DNA of 64,000 nucleotides, taken from the NCBI GenBank assembly GCA_963573305.1, contig OY754337.1:78071094-78135093 (forward strand), written 5' to 3'. Positions 35,357 to 46,740 of this stretch are shown piece by piece. The first letter of the stretch is position 1. Each line of letters opens with the position of its first letter. The notes under the pieces are model-generated. The model did no database searches. It was given only the letters and a program-made list of their open reading frames with translations, and had not been told where the DNA came from. The position numbers and the translations under genes were made by a program. This DNA is from Pyrrhosoma nymphula. Taxonomy: Eukaryota > Arthropoda > Insecta > Odonata > Coenagrionidae.

Positions 35357-35545
35357 GCAATCCAGGATGTTTACGTGGATCACCTCAACTCTGTCAAGTC
35401 TCCAAGTCCACGGCTGACGTTTTGCGTCAAGACTCGAGAGCGAGCATTCCACTTGGTGGCACCAAGTGCAGAGGCGATGCGAATGTGGGTGGACGTTATA
35501 TTCACGGGTGCCGAGGGCTACACAGGCTTTGAGTATATCACTTAA
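35357..35545 (+). CDS. PHLDB1/2: PHLDB/LL5 last exon: second half of PH domain and stop
   Basis: Residues 440-501 and TAA (35543-35545). It contains the conserved AIQDVYVDHLN, SPRLTFCVKTRER, LVAPSAEAMRMWVDVI and TGAEGYTGF blocks, aligning end to end with vertebrate PHLDB1/2. W483 is the invariant PH-domain helix tryptophan. Acceptor CTCCTGCAG. The reading frame is continuous with exon 5 across a phase-0 junction in the middle of the PH domain. Confidence 0.95.
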   Translation, partial: AIQDVYVDHLNSVKSPSPRLTFCVKTRERAFHLVAPSAEAMRMWVDVIFTGAEGYTGFEYIT

Positions 35546-36060
35546 TGCATATGAACAATGAATCAGTGCCGTGTTGGCCTGGAATATGGCAGCTGTGGAA
35601 AAGTGTTCTTTCTCTTTGTCTCTCAAGGGAGAGAGAAATATGAGAGAAGTTCTAGTTTCAGAATGAAAATCATCAGTGCCATTTTGTTTACTTTCACTAT
35701 AACATTTAGCATCAAGCAAAGAAAGTAAACTATTTGTTTTTTTTCTAGTTCTAAGCTTTTTCTGTTGATTTTTTAAGTGCTGAAAGATACGAAAATCAAG
35801 GCTGTTGAGAGATGACTGAACTGTGAATAAATTGCTAGAACCTCCAGGAAATGTTGGAAGCCTGCTACCTATCTTGAGGTGGTAGTCAGCTTGTTTTCTT
35901 TGCTGAAAAAACTGACTGAACCCCTACAAGCCTGAGAAAGGAAGGCACAAATGATATATTTTTCCTGCTCCATGGAAATATGGAGTGAGTAATTACTATT
36001 GAGCGTATACTCCATTTTAATAAAACTGTTTTTACACATGATTTCTTATTCATTAATATC
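35546..36060 (+). other. PHLDB1/2: PHLDB 3' UTR with polyadenylation signals
   Basis: AATAAA hexamers at 35826-35831 and 36019-36024 follow the stop codon. Either could direct cleavage; the exact 3' end cannot be set from sequence. 36060-36600 has no recognised feature. Confidence 0.6.
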
Positions 36061-36599
36061 CTCCATTTTCAGTATTACCTAATGTATTTCTCATTTTGTG
36101 TGATAATTAAATGACCATCCCATAAATTAGACATTAACAAATCAGACATAACATAAATTAAGACATGTACTGGGTCTTCCGTGAACCTTCAGGGCCTTCC
36201 CCCTCTGTCCTTGTCTCATTTGGTCATAGTGAATTCAATGGAAGGATTTATGGCGTTTATTTCATTTTTGAAGCCCTCTAGTTTCTTCTTCCTGCGGGGT
36301 CAGATGATTAAAGTATTGTCGACATCTCACAGCCAGCAAGAGGCTAAGGCATCTCCCTCAAAGTGTTTCATGAATAGATTAGACATGATCAGAATGGACT
36401 GCCCAAAGCTGTTCCATCTTTCTGTTCATAAAATTCTGAAGAAGATGGTTATTATTAAGGCAGATATATGTAGCCTTATTTTGAAAAATTGGCTGGTAGT
36501 ATGCAGGAGAATAATTTCCTTAGTATATCAATGGAAAATTCATATAAAATAAAAATAATTTCTCTATAGATATATGTAACCGCTTTCGACAATTAGGTA

Positions 36600-36722
36600 C
36601 ATATTTATTATATAGACAAACGCATACAACCATGCCCTGGGAGGTGAAAATCCTACCCATCAGGATTCAAACCCACAACCCTTGGGTTGCCAGGCAAGGG
36701 CTTCACCCCACTGCCACCAGAT
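36600..36722 (-). mobile_element. tRNA-derived SINE, second type
   Basis: Minus strand: A-box-like TGGTGGCAGTGGG (36719-36707) and B-box GGTTTGAATCC (36673-36663), followed by a short body and an AT-rich tail with AATAAATATG. Its head differs from the SINE at 26020-26320. Confidence 0.65.
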
Positions 36723-37469
36723 AATGAAAATGTCTCACTTTTGAAAATACTAATAGAGTGGTAAGATAATTGAAGTGCATTTCATGGCAATGCTGCCAAA
36801 CTAAGGCTATACATAGTTTTAATGGCACCTCCAACAGACAGGTGACAGTAGACTTTCTGTTACAGATATAATCTCATTAATTTAGCATATTTGACATATC
36901 ATATTTATTTCAAGTTTATCTCAAATGCTAAAAATCATTAGCCTTATATATGACCCATATTCCCACAACCCACCTTCCCATCCTTGTGCTCCATAGCCTT
37001 AAGAGGGGAGTACACCCTTGATTCAATTGAATCTAAAGATTCTGCTCCCAAGCGAAAGATGCCACTGCTGGAAGTACATATGTAGTATACTGCATCTGCA
37101 TTTGGCTCCTGGATCAATGTGCATCTGGGTATAGCATGTGAAATGAACTGAGTCATCTATGGAACCATGCCAGAATCCCTATGTATAGCCAACAAAAAAA
37201 TAGTAAGTGAGGTTGTGAGAGAAGAGCGTCATAGAATTAGAGCGACATCAAGTATCATTCCCTATTCATTGCTTTTGTTTATAAACAATATATTGTTTGT
37301 TTAACATTGTTAATTGAGATTGTGTGCCTTGTTTAGTATCTTTTATTCATTTAGCATCCAGCAAGCTAAAACTTCATTACATTATCGTACCTTTCAGAAG
37401 TTGTTCAACAGCTATTAACCCATCTAGCAGAACCTGCAAAAACTAAATGCCTTCAAGCATTGGATCCAC
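36723..37469. other. Intergenic, nothing recognised
   Basis: AT-rich sequence between the SINE and the decayed LINE. No coding, RNA or repeat signal found. Confidence 0.4.
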
Positions 37470-38300
37470 TGTTTATAAGTCTATGTAGGCTATTTGGGAT
37501 CAAGATGGAATGAATCTGGATGTTTGAAACTTCTCTTTCCAAATGAAAGTATACGAAGGCACAAAAGGAATGAAAGCAGCGAGAGGATTTCGGAGACAGG
37601 TTTCGACCACAGCCCTCTTTGTCGCCCACTCCCTTTAGTGCTCTCTCATGAGATTGAGCAAAGTGTCTGTGCTTTTTAACACTCGGGATGCTGTCCCTAG
37701 GACAACTCTGTTGTGGAGTCACTCCTGACTCAATAGCCCTCTTCCACCTAAATTGCAAGGGAGATAAAATCTGGTGACAATATTTCAGATGAAGACTCCT
37801 GAAGATGGTCATCACCTTCTTTGCTCCGCTATCGAGGTTCTGCAACTCGTTGGCATTCCATTTATAACCACGTATACAGTAGTGTAGGAAACAAACATGT
37901 TCATGGCAAGAACCTTGTTCTTACCAGACAGCTCAGAACTCCAGATGTTCCTGAGAGCCTGTCTGTATTTGACAGTGAGTCTTTCCTTTATCGCTGCAAC
38001 CTCTTTCATTCGGCACTGGGGGATGCTGAGGTATTTTTAGCTGTCCTCGTCCTCAAGGTAATGACTGACACTTCCGTCAATGAGTTGCATGTCTGCCTTG
38101 CTCTTCGAGAATCTTCATCTTGCCAGGTGGATAGATGCACACATGTTCAATCCGAACTCCATCCTAAATAGCCTTGAACTGATTTCCATTGCGGTGTCCA
38201 GGGCAGCACGAAGGTCTCTTGCATCGGAAGTATAGAGCTTCAGGTCATCCACATAAAAATGGGCTATCTTGTGCTAGCCCCCAAGCTTTTGTTCATATGC
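37470..38300 (-). pseudogene. Decayed LINE reverse-transcriptase fragment
   Basis: Minus-strand pieces in broken frames: IAHFYVDDLKLYTSD (YVDD catalytic box at 38258-38244), RLFRMEFGLNMCA, SIPQCRMKEVAAIKERLTVK, YRQALRNIWSSELSGKNKVL. The order YVDD, MEFGL-KC, RVRxIxxSxLxxKNK resembles R2-related LINE proteins. Stops and frameshifts make it non-functional. The upstream half of the RT is missing or unrecognisable beyond 38300. Confidence 0.7.
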
Positions 38301-38890
38301 AGAAAACTACTTTACCAGCGAGTCAGATTTTCTGCAGAAGTTCCAACTTCATTACCAGGGTGCCCTTTTGGGGAAAGTATGCAGGGGTGTACAGAGATTC
38401 AATTTCTTTCACTACCATCATCAGATAATCAAAAGTCTGAAACACGGAGGTGGCAACTTTATTGCCTGGGGTGCCCTTTTTGGACTGATTTCGTCCGTAA
38501 CTTGGCACTGTCAGCAACTTAAAGCACCTAGCAGCACATTCAGCAAGGTTATGGAGTATAGAAAATATTTCCAAATATCAGTGAGTAAGGTCATCCGATA
38601 TCTCCATTGTTTGTAGAGCTATGGATATATCGAATCTAACCACCCCTGTGCATTCGGTGCCCGACATGCCTGCATGGTTGTAGTTAATACATAGAGTAAG
38701 GTGCCTCTTGTCGCTTTAGGTGCCCTGGGCAACTGCCCAGGTGGTAATCCAGCACTAGTGGTCATGCTGCCAATTTTTCTCCTCATCTCCACACCCATGG
38801 GAATGTATTGACCAATATGCCAGACCTTAACTGTTATGATAGTGCTATCTGTTATTTAGAACCTGACCTCAAAATTAGGTCATTTGCACC

Positions 38891-39440
38891 TAGGGATGGG
38901 CCAATCTGAAAATTACCTCGGTAATTTTCGGAAATTACCGCGGTATTTTTTGTAATTTACTGCACCCCTTGAAAATTACCATAATTTTCTAGATAATTCA
39001 CCTATGTCTGAGATTATTTTTCATACAGATAAATTCCCAACATGTTCTTTTAAGCCAAGTTCACATTTCCTACATGTTTAATAATAAATTGAGGCATGTA
39101 CAACTCATTTTTGGAATATTTTACTTAAATTAGAACATTATAGAGTAATGCATTAGAATATTCTGCTTGAAAATTTCTCATACTTTGACAAAAGAAAGCC
39201 AGATTGTGTGTTCCTGCCATAGTTCTTTTTACAATTTAAAAAATTTCTAATAGATTAATGTTGTATTAGGTATGGTTTGAACATCGTTATTCCATTCCAA
39301 TTGCTTTTGGCTATCTTATTTAACAATACATTTGTTGTTAAATGCTTAAAACTAAAAAATACTGGAAAATTATGGTAATTTTCAAAAATTACTGTGGTAA
39401 TTTACCTCGGATAAAAATTACTGTAATTTTACCATCTCTA
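38891..39440. mobile_element. Non-autonomous TIR element, copy 2 (TAGGGATGGG; 550 bp)
   Basis: Inverted relative of the element at 6007-6578, sharing both ends (AATTACCTCGGTAATTTTC) and interior blocks. Ends are TAGGGATGGGCC and CCATCTCTA. The flanks show no clear 8-bp duplication. Confidence 0.85.
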
Positions 39441-39654
39441 TTTTCTATTAGGATAGATATGTGGGTAATCTGTTAGTCCCTAATAGCACCTCTGTGGCCT
39501 TTACCTCCCTTGCATCTTGCTTGGCTGCAGAGCTGTGTTAGCAGCATTAGTTGTCTTCCATAGAACAAATTACGGCATTTGTAAAGTGTTTGTTGATGGT
39601 AAAGAAAATCTATTTTATATGAACTGGCTAAATTCTGCACCCCTTGACCGTTGT

Positions 39655-39937
39655 TAGGGGCTGTCTATAAATTATGTCACACCATTTTGGACCAAACTAG
39701 ATCCCCCCCTGTCACAGTTGGTCGTAAATAGTGACCCCCCCCCCCCTTTAATGATGTCACAAAAATGAAAAAATTTCTACCCCCCTCTCCACAGTCTGAG
39801 TAAAAATAAGACAATGTACAGTGGAAGTGTGGATTTCACATGAAGCAAAGCCTCCTCCTCCCTGCCACACATTGTCACAAGGTGGTGACCCCCCCCCCCC
39901 CCCAATCGTGTGGACGTCATCTATGGACAGCCCCTTA
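39655..39937. mobile_element. MITE, TIR TAGGGGCTGTCYATA
   Basis: Left end TAGGGGCTGTCTATAAATTA, right end the inverted GTCATCTATGGACAGCCCCTTA, with GTGTGAC/GTGTGGAC continuing the arms. 283 bp, no ORF, with interior C-runs (C15 at 39889-39903). This 'GGGGCTGTCCATAAATTACGTCA' end is widespread in insect genomes. Confidence 0.8.
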
Positions 39938-40709
39938 GAGTGACTTGATGAATGGCATAGAATACCACTTCTGCACCAATTTTGAAGGCTCTCTGATTAA
40001 TTGAAGCCAATGACATTTGTTCACCTTCTTGGATAGCAAAAAACAAGTGTTAACTTACTCAAAATAGAAAGATAAAAAAGTACAAGCTACAAAAAATATG
40101 GCTCGTGGATCTATTTCATCTTCATGTATGTACTCTGATTTCAGTCACAATAAAAATTCCATACCTCTTATTTACATTCAGGTTTGTTACTAAAAACATT
40201 AGGTGATTTCCCCAGTTCTTCTGTTTTTACCCTGCCTGGTCTTGATGATTTCACACTATCATGAAAGGTAAATGGTATATTTTTGTACTTTTTATAGTGA
40301 AGTGAGATCGCCATAGACCAGACAGGTCAAAACATAAGTATGTGGAAAATTATCAAGTGTTTTTGCAACCTTCAAGAGTCAATTCAACAAAATTATGATG
40401 CCTACATTGGTTTTTTTCCTTGAGATGCCATCAAATCTTGCTCAAATTAACGCAATATCACAATTGAGAACAGGCCAACACCTGTGAGATAAATAAAATC
40501 ATTATCTGTATACATGAGACCACAGGAATATAACTTTTTTTCTTGAAGTCACTGTGACTATAAAATCCTTACACTCTCATCAATTTACCTTCAAGCTTCT
40601 TCACAATTAACAAAAAGCAATTCAAACTAATTCAATGTATTTTATGCCAATGTTAATGTCATGGAGAGCTAAAAGTGTGCCCCTAGATCAATATCGGGCC
40701 TGACATTTC
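39938..40709. other. Intergenic / ZCRB1 3' flank
   Basis: AT-rich; would contain the ZCRB1 3' UTR (minus strand), but I see no convincing polyadenylation signal, so its end is not placed. Confidence 0.4.
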
Positions 40710-40847
40710 TCAATCGCTAACATCCTCTTCGTCACTGAAGTATGCACTGGGACGTATCTTCTTCTTTTGAGTGGAAGCCGATGGAACATCATCATAGTTC
40801 CCACTGGCTACCTTAAGTCTGTAAGCTTCCAACTCAGCTTGCTCTTG
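40710..40847 (-). CDS. ZCRB1: ZCRB1 exon 4 (C-terminus)
   Basis: Residues 196-240 and TGA. The acceptor is ATTCCAG on the minus strand. It ends in SAYFSDEEDVSD, equivalent to the STYFSDEEELSD terminus of vertebrate ZCRB1, a strong family signature. The segment is helical and charged at its start (QEQAELEAYRL). Confidence 0.93.
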   Translation of the reverse strand, partial: QEQAELEAYRLKVASGNYDDVPSASTQKKKIRPSAYFSDEEDVSD

Positions 40848-40948
40848 CTGGAATATGAGGAAATACACATTTAATTTGAGATATAGTGGTTTTTGACTAA
40901 TGGAAACACAGAAATCAAGCAAACAAAAATGCCAAGTAACACACTCAC

Positions 40949-41308
40949 TTCTAGCTTGATAGCAGCACTAAGTGTTTCCAGATCCGGCTCCTCTGGCTCA
41001 CCTTCCGAAGATTCTTCTCCCTCATTGCTTACAGATGGTTTCAAGGGTGACTTTTTCGACGAGTAATAATCGGCCTCATCATCCTCCAGCTCATCATCTT
41101 CATCATCACCGTCGCGTTTCTTTTTCTTCTTCTTTGGTGGTGGTTGCCTGAAGCCAAGGGCGTTTTTGGGACATTCGTAGCTCAAATGGCTGTCTGTTTC
41201 TCCACACTCATAGCACCGGCTTTTGTCGGGGTACGACCTGCGGCGAATAAATTCTGACGCTCGGCCATTGTCACGGGCGATGCTGCACTTGAGTGTTCTA
41301 CCGAACAT
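40949..41308 (-). CDS. ZCRB1: ZCRB1 exon 3: end of RRM, zinc knuckle, acidic tail
   Basis: Residues 76-195. It holds the last RRM strand (MFGRTLKCSIARDNGRA), the basic EFIRRR segment, a CCHC zinc knuckle (C107, C110, H116, C121), then Lys-rich (PKKKKKK) and Asp/Glu-rich tracts. The knuckle has CX2CX5HX4C spacing, one residue more than the canonical CX2CX4HX4C. Acceptor AACAG/ATG and donor GAA/GTGAGT, phase 0 on both sides. Confidence 0.95.
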
Positions 41309-41414
41309 CTGTTCCGATAAAAAATAAGGTTTATAATGGCTATGCATTAAGAAACCCACTGGTTAGGACGTCCGTTTATGAAATATTAACAAAGCAAACC
41401 TATAATGAACTCAC

Positions 41415-41526
41415 TTCTCTATTATTCACAGCTTTAGCACATTTTTGCGCATCCTCCTTGTTGAGGAACAAAATGAAAGCTACCCCTTTACTCTTCCGAG
41501 TTATTTTATCTTTCACGACAGTAACT
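41415..41526 (-). CDS. ZCRB1: ZCRB1 exon 2: RRM core
   Basis: Completes residue 38 and encodes residues 39-75. It contains the RNP1 motif KGVAFILF (51-58) and NKEDAQKCAKAVNN. Acceptor CTCAG, donor GAA/GTGAGT. The joined sequence follows vertebrate ZCRB1 closely (VVKVTxxKDKxTRKSKGVAF). Confidence 0.95.
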
Positions 41527-41794
41527 CTGAGATGGTACATGAAAAAAATGGATAATATCCACTATGTTATATGAATACATGAATTAAAACGGGAAATAAT
41601 TACGGTCTCTACCTCACTTTTGCCAGAAATTGAGGCATTTTAAATTGTATTGACCAGTAAAGCGCTAAAAGGAAAAAAATTAAATGCCTCACAAACATTA
41701 ATCTAGACCACATCAGGCAACCAATGCTGCACAACCCTAAATTCAATATCACCTTTAGTATGAGGAAATACAAAGACTTTCATAGATAACTCAC

Positions 41795-41907
41795 TTAACA
41801 ACTTTTCCATACTTCTCGAAGATTTTGTGTAAATCATTATTAGTCAATGAGTAAGGAAAATTTGAGAGATACACAGTGCTTCTACTGGGAGCGAGTCCTT
41901 GACTCAT
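41795..41907 (-). CDS. ZCRB1: ZCRB1 exon 1: start and RNP2
   Basis: Residues 1-37. ZCRB1 is the 31K protein of the U11/U12 di-snRNP, which helps recognise minor-class introns in the nucleus (family knowledge). The start is ATG at 41907 in a fair context (AAGATGA). MSQGLAPSRSTVYLSNFPYS matches the family N-terminus exactly in register, with RNP2 at residues 12-17. The donor AA/GTGAGT splits codon 38. The four exons give 240 residues, close to about 217 in human; the extra length is in the acidic tail. It is transcribed away from DCAF1. Confidence 0.95.
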
Positions 41908-42694
41908 CTTGAGAAGGATATATTTGCTTCATCAGAAGACAGTAAAGCACTCAACTCTTTACAATAGACACGGTTACTCATTAAGTTACTTCGTAATACG
42001 TTCTCAATTTAAGACGTTTAAATGTACTCAAATCCATTCAAAATTCAGAAAATTAACTCTGCGCTTCCACTGAATCGCTCTTCATTTCACACAATTCACA
42101 TGTATGCCACCAATGTCACTAGTCGGGAATCATGAAAAGTAACAATATTTTGAAAGAAAAAGAGGGTATTTATTTTATTGAATGGACAAGGGAACAATTT
42201 AAAACTTCTCTTTTTCCACTTGGAGAATTTTTTGTCTTAACTAATGCGTTCCCGTTGGTTCTGTCAGAGAAGTGAGGAGCATTACGAAGTGCTCTGTTTG
42301 TGTCGTCATTCACTTGTTTTTCCCGCACATGCGATCTTCTAGAGCAATTTTCCATGTACTCTACTGTATAAATGTAAGGAATCAATTATGCTTATCCTTG
42401 TCAAAAACTTTCGTACTTAAAATTTTATTTAGTGTCGCAAAATTTTATTTGAAACGAATTGTAGTTGAACGGTCTCTGGTGACTGTTTAGTATGTGAAGT
42501 ATTCGCGTTCCATCTAGACGTTTTCGGTGTTATCGTCTGCATGATTAATTTATTTATGATATTATGTACTGTTTTGGTCCAAAAATGTTAGCTCTGGTGT
42601 GTTTTCATTTTGAGTTCACAATCTAAAGTCTCTTTACAACATCCACGTCCTTAATTTCCATAGTTTTCGGATTGAAGGAAGTTGTATTTCTACG
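41908..42694. promoter_or_regulatory. Divergent ZCRB1/DCAF1 promoter region
   Basis: The start codons of ZCRB1 (minus) and DCAF1 (plus) are 787 bp apart, so both 5' UTRs and promoters must lie here. No TATA box is clearly placed. On the minus strand 42385-42170 there is an open run of 71 codons ending beside TCAATAAAATAAA. It could be a small unrecognised gene or chance. Confidence 0.65.
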
Positions 42695-42807
42695 ATGGAA
42701 GTCACCCATCAACAGAATCCAGCGTTGACAGAGGCAATACAAACTCTCCAGAAATGGCTTGAAGACCATCTACAAGCTGGATACGATCCAGTTCCAACTC
42801 TTACAAG
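42695..42807 (+). CDS. DCAF1: DCAF1 exon 1 (start)
   Basis: Residues 1-37 of DCAF1 (VprBP; Drosophila Mahjong), the substrate receptor of the CRL4 (DDB1-CUL4) ubiquitin ligase, nuclear, with roles in growth control and cell competition (family knowledge). Start ATG at 42695 has A at -3 and G at +4. The N-terminus ALTEAIQTLQKWLEDH, then DPVPTLTR, lines up with the LTTLLEQWEKEH...VPILTR of vertebrate DCAF1. Donor ACAAG/GTACCC; codon 38 (Arg) is split. Only the N-terminal armadillo-like helical part of the ~1,500-residue protein is in this window; the LisH and WD40 domains lie downstream. Confidence 0.92.
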
Positions 42808-43376
42808 GTACCCTTTGCTTCATAATCCATTTTTAATTTGGTTGACTTGGAAGTTTTGCAGCCGCTATCAATTTCCCTCTGCACTCTTAAATATTTGAAT
42901 GATTTGTGAATTTTCCTGGCACGACATGTAAAATATTCGTTCCGTTTGAGTCTCCGATTGGAATTGAGTGCTGTTTTATCATTATTTGACCATTCATGAT
43001 TATCTATAAATTAGTTTAAATGTCAATAAAAATTTAACTTTTGCATTGTGAGTTATTGATGTTGTACCAAAGGCACAGTATCCCGGTGGTTCGAATATTG
43101 TGGCTTCTTTCTGCGATAATAGCAGATGAAATTTGATCAAAAGTAATACTATACCGATGCCTTGGTTAAATTTGTATCGTTAATTCAATTTGTAATTTCT
43201 ATTATTATCCACGCAGTAAATTAATCTTCAATGTGTTTAAACATTTGAGCTCTTATTAGGTTGTAAGATTTCATCAATCTTGTGTTTAAATAAGTTATTT
43301 TATGTTTACAACGAAAGTGTATGGTTGTAGACCACTTGTGGTGTCTTTTCCTGTTGTAAATATTTTAATTTTCTAG
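42808..43376 (+). other. DCAF1 intron 1
   Basis: 569-bp AT-rich intron, no features, ends TTAATTTTCTAG. Confidence 0.85.
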
Positions 43377-43527
43377 GTTGGCCGAAATTATTGAGGCGGA
43401 GACAGAAAATTACATGAAAATGGATCCAGATCCATTTGATGATAGACATCCTTCAAGAGCCGATCCGTCGTGTTCTCTTGGCCAGATTCTTAAAGTCCTT
43501 TTTCGGAGAGATCTATTCATGACAAAG
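43377..43527 (+). CDS. DCAF1: DCAF1 exon 2
   Basis: Residues 39-88 after the split Arg. Contains DPDPFDDRHPSRADP, the near-invariant DCAF1 signature, and LGQILKVLFRRDLFM. Donor AAG/GTATTT, phase 0. Confidence 0.97.
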
Positions 43528-44034
43528 GTATTTAGTGGTTTTTATTGTCAACATATACTTTTAGGCAACCTCAATGTAAGCATTGGATGACTACTTAGAA
43601 TTTTTTGTATCTCTTATTAAAATAATGATTGTTTGATTAATTGTGGGTGTCATGGAATATATGAGTGAAAGAAAGGATAATGTAGGTATGAAGAAAGTTC
43701 AAATGTGGGTCTATGTGCTGTTAATTTTATTACTTAGGTCATATCACATGGTTGAATGACTGAACAACACAAACTGGCAGACATAAATGAGCCATTCCCA
43801 CACCCAATGCCTTTTGGCAGCACATGACGTTTTACGCATACGTTTTGCAGCAATTCACAATTACTATACATATCTATTCCTTTATTTCCAGAACCAGTAA
43901 CCGTATAATTGTGCATGTGCCTGCCATCAAGGCATGCATTGTGCATGTGCACCTTTCATGCTATGTATATGCATCAAAAATGTAATTTGCCTGAACAAAA
44001 ACAATACAGTTACTCTTAGTTACAAAATCAAATA

Positions 44035-44130
44035 CAGTCTAGCCTCCCAGTAGTGCTCATGTTTGGGACTGGAAAAATCGTCCGCTATTGAGAGTTGTCC
44101 GCTGTATATTAAGAGGTGTCCAGAGTTACA
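44035..44130. mobile_element. Possible pogo/Tigger terminus
   Basis: TA followed by CAGTCTAGCCTCCCAGTAGT, with ATTGAGAGTTGTCCGCTGTA inside, has the look of a pogo/Tigger TIR and subterminal repeat. Similar words (CATTGAGATTGTCTGTTAAT) recur at 45598. No matching opposite end was found. Confidence 0.35.
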
Positions 44131-44287
44131 ACACGCTTCTCTATGCAGTAACCACGTCGGTAAATTGAAATTTAAAGGTGTCATGGCGATTGTCTTTACA
44201 TCACCACTGAAGGAGATACAAAATAAGACTCGTTGGAGAGGCAATTGAAATCGTAAAAAACACTGAAAACTTCAGCGGGAAGACTGT

Positions 44288-44504
44288 TATAGGTGAAGCG
44301 AAACTTGGTGGCACTTGCTTGTGAAGATCATGACGCAAAGGAGTGGAAAGCATACATGAGATGTTGGTTGAAGCAGCCGAGCCTTTTTCATGAGGACCCT
44401 GCGGAAGTCCTTCTATAACTTTGCCCGCTCATCAACACTTAGTTTACGGTCCATGTCTTCTAATCCTCCGCTGGTGAGTGCCACCAAGTTTCGCTATACC
44501 TATA
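44288..44504. mobile_element. Small MITE (217 bp)
   Basis: Left arm TATAGGTGAAGCGAAACTTG continuing GTGGCACT; right arm is the inverse (AGTGCCACCAAGTTTCGC continuing TATACCTATA), with two mismatches over about 28 bp. No coding capacity. TA repeats at both edges suggest a TA target. Confidence 0.75.
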
Positions 44505-45775
44505 CACCCTCTTGGACACGTGGAAGAGGATGTTGAAAAACCCGGGAATAAACCAATAACACATAATGATCCACCAATCGGGAGTTAAAACTGACTCGAC
44601 AATCCTCTCTATATAACTTATTGTTAGACCAAATTTGGCATCGATACTTCTGACCTGAAGACACCAGCAGAATAGCTGGAGAAACTAAGACAACACATAA
44701 CAGGCGGAATCCTGGAAGACAAGCATCATAGTTTGAGACACTGAGGAAATCTTAGAACCAGGCTTACCAATTGCTAGCATGTCCGTTTTTGAAAACTCTC
44801 TTTACATCTTCACTTTTGTTGTCAGCCCATTCTTTCAACAGTCTTTCCTTCCTCTTAATAATATCACTTTCTTGCATCTCTCCGATGCGTAATTTTTCAC
44901 AGATTGCACAAACACTTCTCAGACTCCAACACACGCACAATGTCAACATCCTCTCGTAAGCACAGCCTTTTTCTTTTGCCAGCCATTAATTCTAAGCAAT
45001 GAAACACTTATTGATGGATGACATCTGAGCACTTTCGATTTCTTGCATCTTCACTTGTTACCTCACAAGATTCAAGGAGATATTGATGCTAGAGCAAGTA
45101 TCAGTGCTAAAGTCAATCAAAAAAATTGGGGGTAGAGAAAGCTGAATGGAAACAGTGCAGAGAAGCAGAAGTTGGATGAAGCAGCAAGCTTCAGTCTAAA
45201 GGGCCCCAGTTTGCCCCCTCCATCACTTGCTCATTCTTATCTACATCACTCAAGGGGATTCCATCTTGCATTGCTGCTTCCAGGCCCCTGAGCATCCTCC
45301 TTCCCTTTCACTTCCTCCCCTCCTACACTCTTTGCTGTCCCGTGCCAGACCATGACCATTGTTTCTCTTTGTGGTCATGGCACAACTGGCAGGATTATCA
45401 TACAGCAAAAAGGTACATCTTGGTGGGCAGTGAGTGGAAAGGGAACAGGCAGGATTTTTATCTCATTGACGGACAATAGATTGTTCCCTAATTGCTAAAA
45501 ATAGGGTTTTTATGGAAAAGTTGCTAAGGTATACATGTTGGTTGCTTCAAGGAATGAGGTTTTTTGTTCAGGTGAAAAGACATTTTTGCAGGATAGCTCA
45601 TTGAGATTGTCTGTTAATGGAGGTAATCGAAAGAAAAAAGTTTCATTTATGTTGTCCACATCCGTTATTGAGAGTGTTATCTATTTGGTGGAAATAATTT
45701 CATAAGTCTGTGTTCTGCTGCCAGGATTGAAAAACTCCATTTTTATGAGGTTCTCCGGGGAAGCGGAACCTCTCC

Positions 45776-46240
45776 GGAGGAATATATGAAGTTTTGTGCA
45801 GCTGTGGACATCCATATGTAGGCCAGACATGCAGAGCCCTAAAAATACGCCTCCAAGAGCATCTACGGGCAATTAAAAATAATAATTACTGCATTTCTGC
45901 AATAGCCGAAAACCATCTCAGCCCCACTCATAATTTCAACTTTGAGGAGACAAAATTAATATCAAGGGAGGTACGCTATTACCCAAGATTAATCAGGGAG
46001 GCTATAGAAATTGCGAAGAGACCGAAGAACGTCAACCGAGAAGACGGTTACACGTTGAGTAGAAAGCTTAAATGAATTTTTCAAATTTAAAAATTCCCGC
46101 AACAATGGGAGTTCTCACTCATATATATAAAGACGAGCGAGACTAAGAAATCAGTTCAGTTAACCTGATGAAGCTGGCAGGAGGACCAGCGAAATATTGT
46201 TTTTTGCAATTTTAAACATCGCGGAATGAATCCCGAAAGA
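45776..46240 (+). pseudogene. Penelope-like element fragment with GIY-YIG domain
   Basis: Open frame from GGIYEVLCSCGHPYVGQT (45776) through IRLQEHLRAI, FEETKLISREVRYYPRLI and NREDGYTLSRKLK to TAA at 46073-46075. This is the GIY-YIG endonuclease end of a Penelope-like retroelement, here with YVG in place of YIG. It is open over 99 codons, but the reverse transcriptase is absent. The 3' UTR has CCTGATGAAGCTGGCAGGAG and CCAGCGAAATATTG near 46165. Confidence 0.85.
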
Positions 46241-46269
46241 TTAAACAGTCAACACTATATCCGTGGAAG

Positions 46270-46740
46270 CCTACGAGCTAAGAATTTCTGAACGTTTGAA
46301 ATGTTTTTTAAATCATGACAACAGCTCTGTGTTTGCTAAGCATCTGTTTGACCACAATCACATTTCTAATTTTAATCCCAACATTTTATATTTTTGTGAC
46401 AAAGGTGCCAAATAGGATTTTTTAGAAAATTTTGAAATTGTTTTAGCCTTCAAAAAATCTAGTCATAGGGTCTTAAATGATTTTATTCAGGACAAATTGT
46501 CCCCCCTTTTTACTCTGCCTCTCCCTTCCTCTTTCAACTCTTGAGGCTGTTGGTTTTAAATTTTGCATGACCTTGCTCCGTTAATCTCTACTAATATCCC
46601 TCCCCCCCCTCCCAACCTCCTTACTTCCTTCCCTGGGTGGTACCCTGTATATATATATATATCAAGCCACCACCTCTGTACGCTGCATTTTACCTCTGAT
46701 GATGATGTGTATGCATTGAGTCAGGCTTGTTTACTAGTAT
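46270..46740 (+). pseudogene. Second Penelope-like C-terminal remnant
   Basis: Frame from about 46280: RISERLKCFLNHDNSSVFAK, HLFDHNHISNF, NILYFCDKGAK, in-frame TAG, FLENFEIVLAFKKSSHRVLN. The 'AKHLFDHNH...CDKG.K..LE.FEI' order is that of GIY-YIG-type retroelement termini. The tail CCTCTGATGATGATG near 46690 fits such 3' UTRs. The assignment is less certain than for the neighbour. Confidence 0.5.

Noticed and set aside
42170..42385. Calling the 71-codon ORF a gene
   Set aside because: No homology recognised and no start context or splice partner; kept as a finding only.
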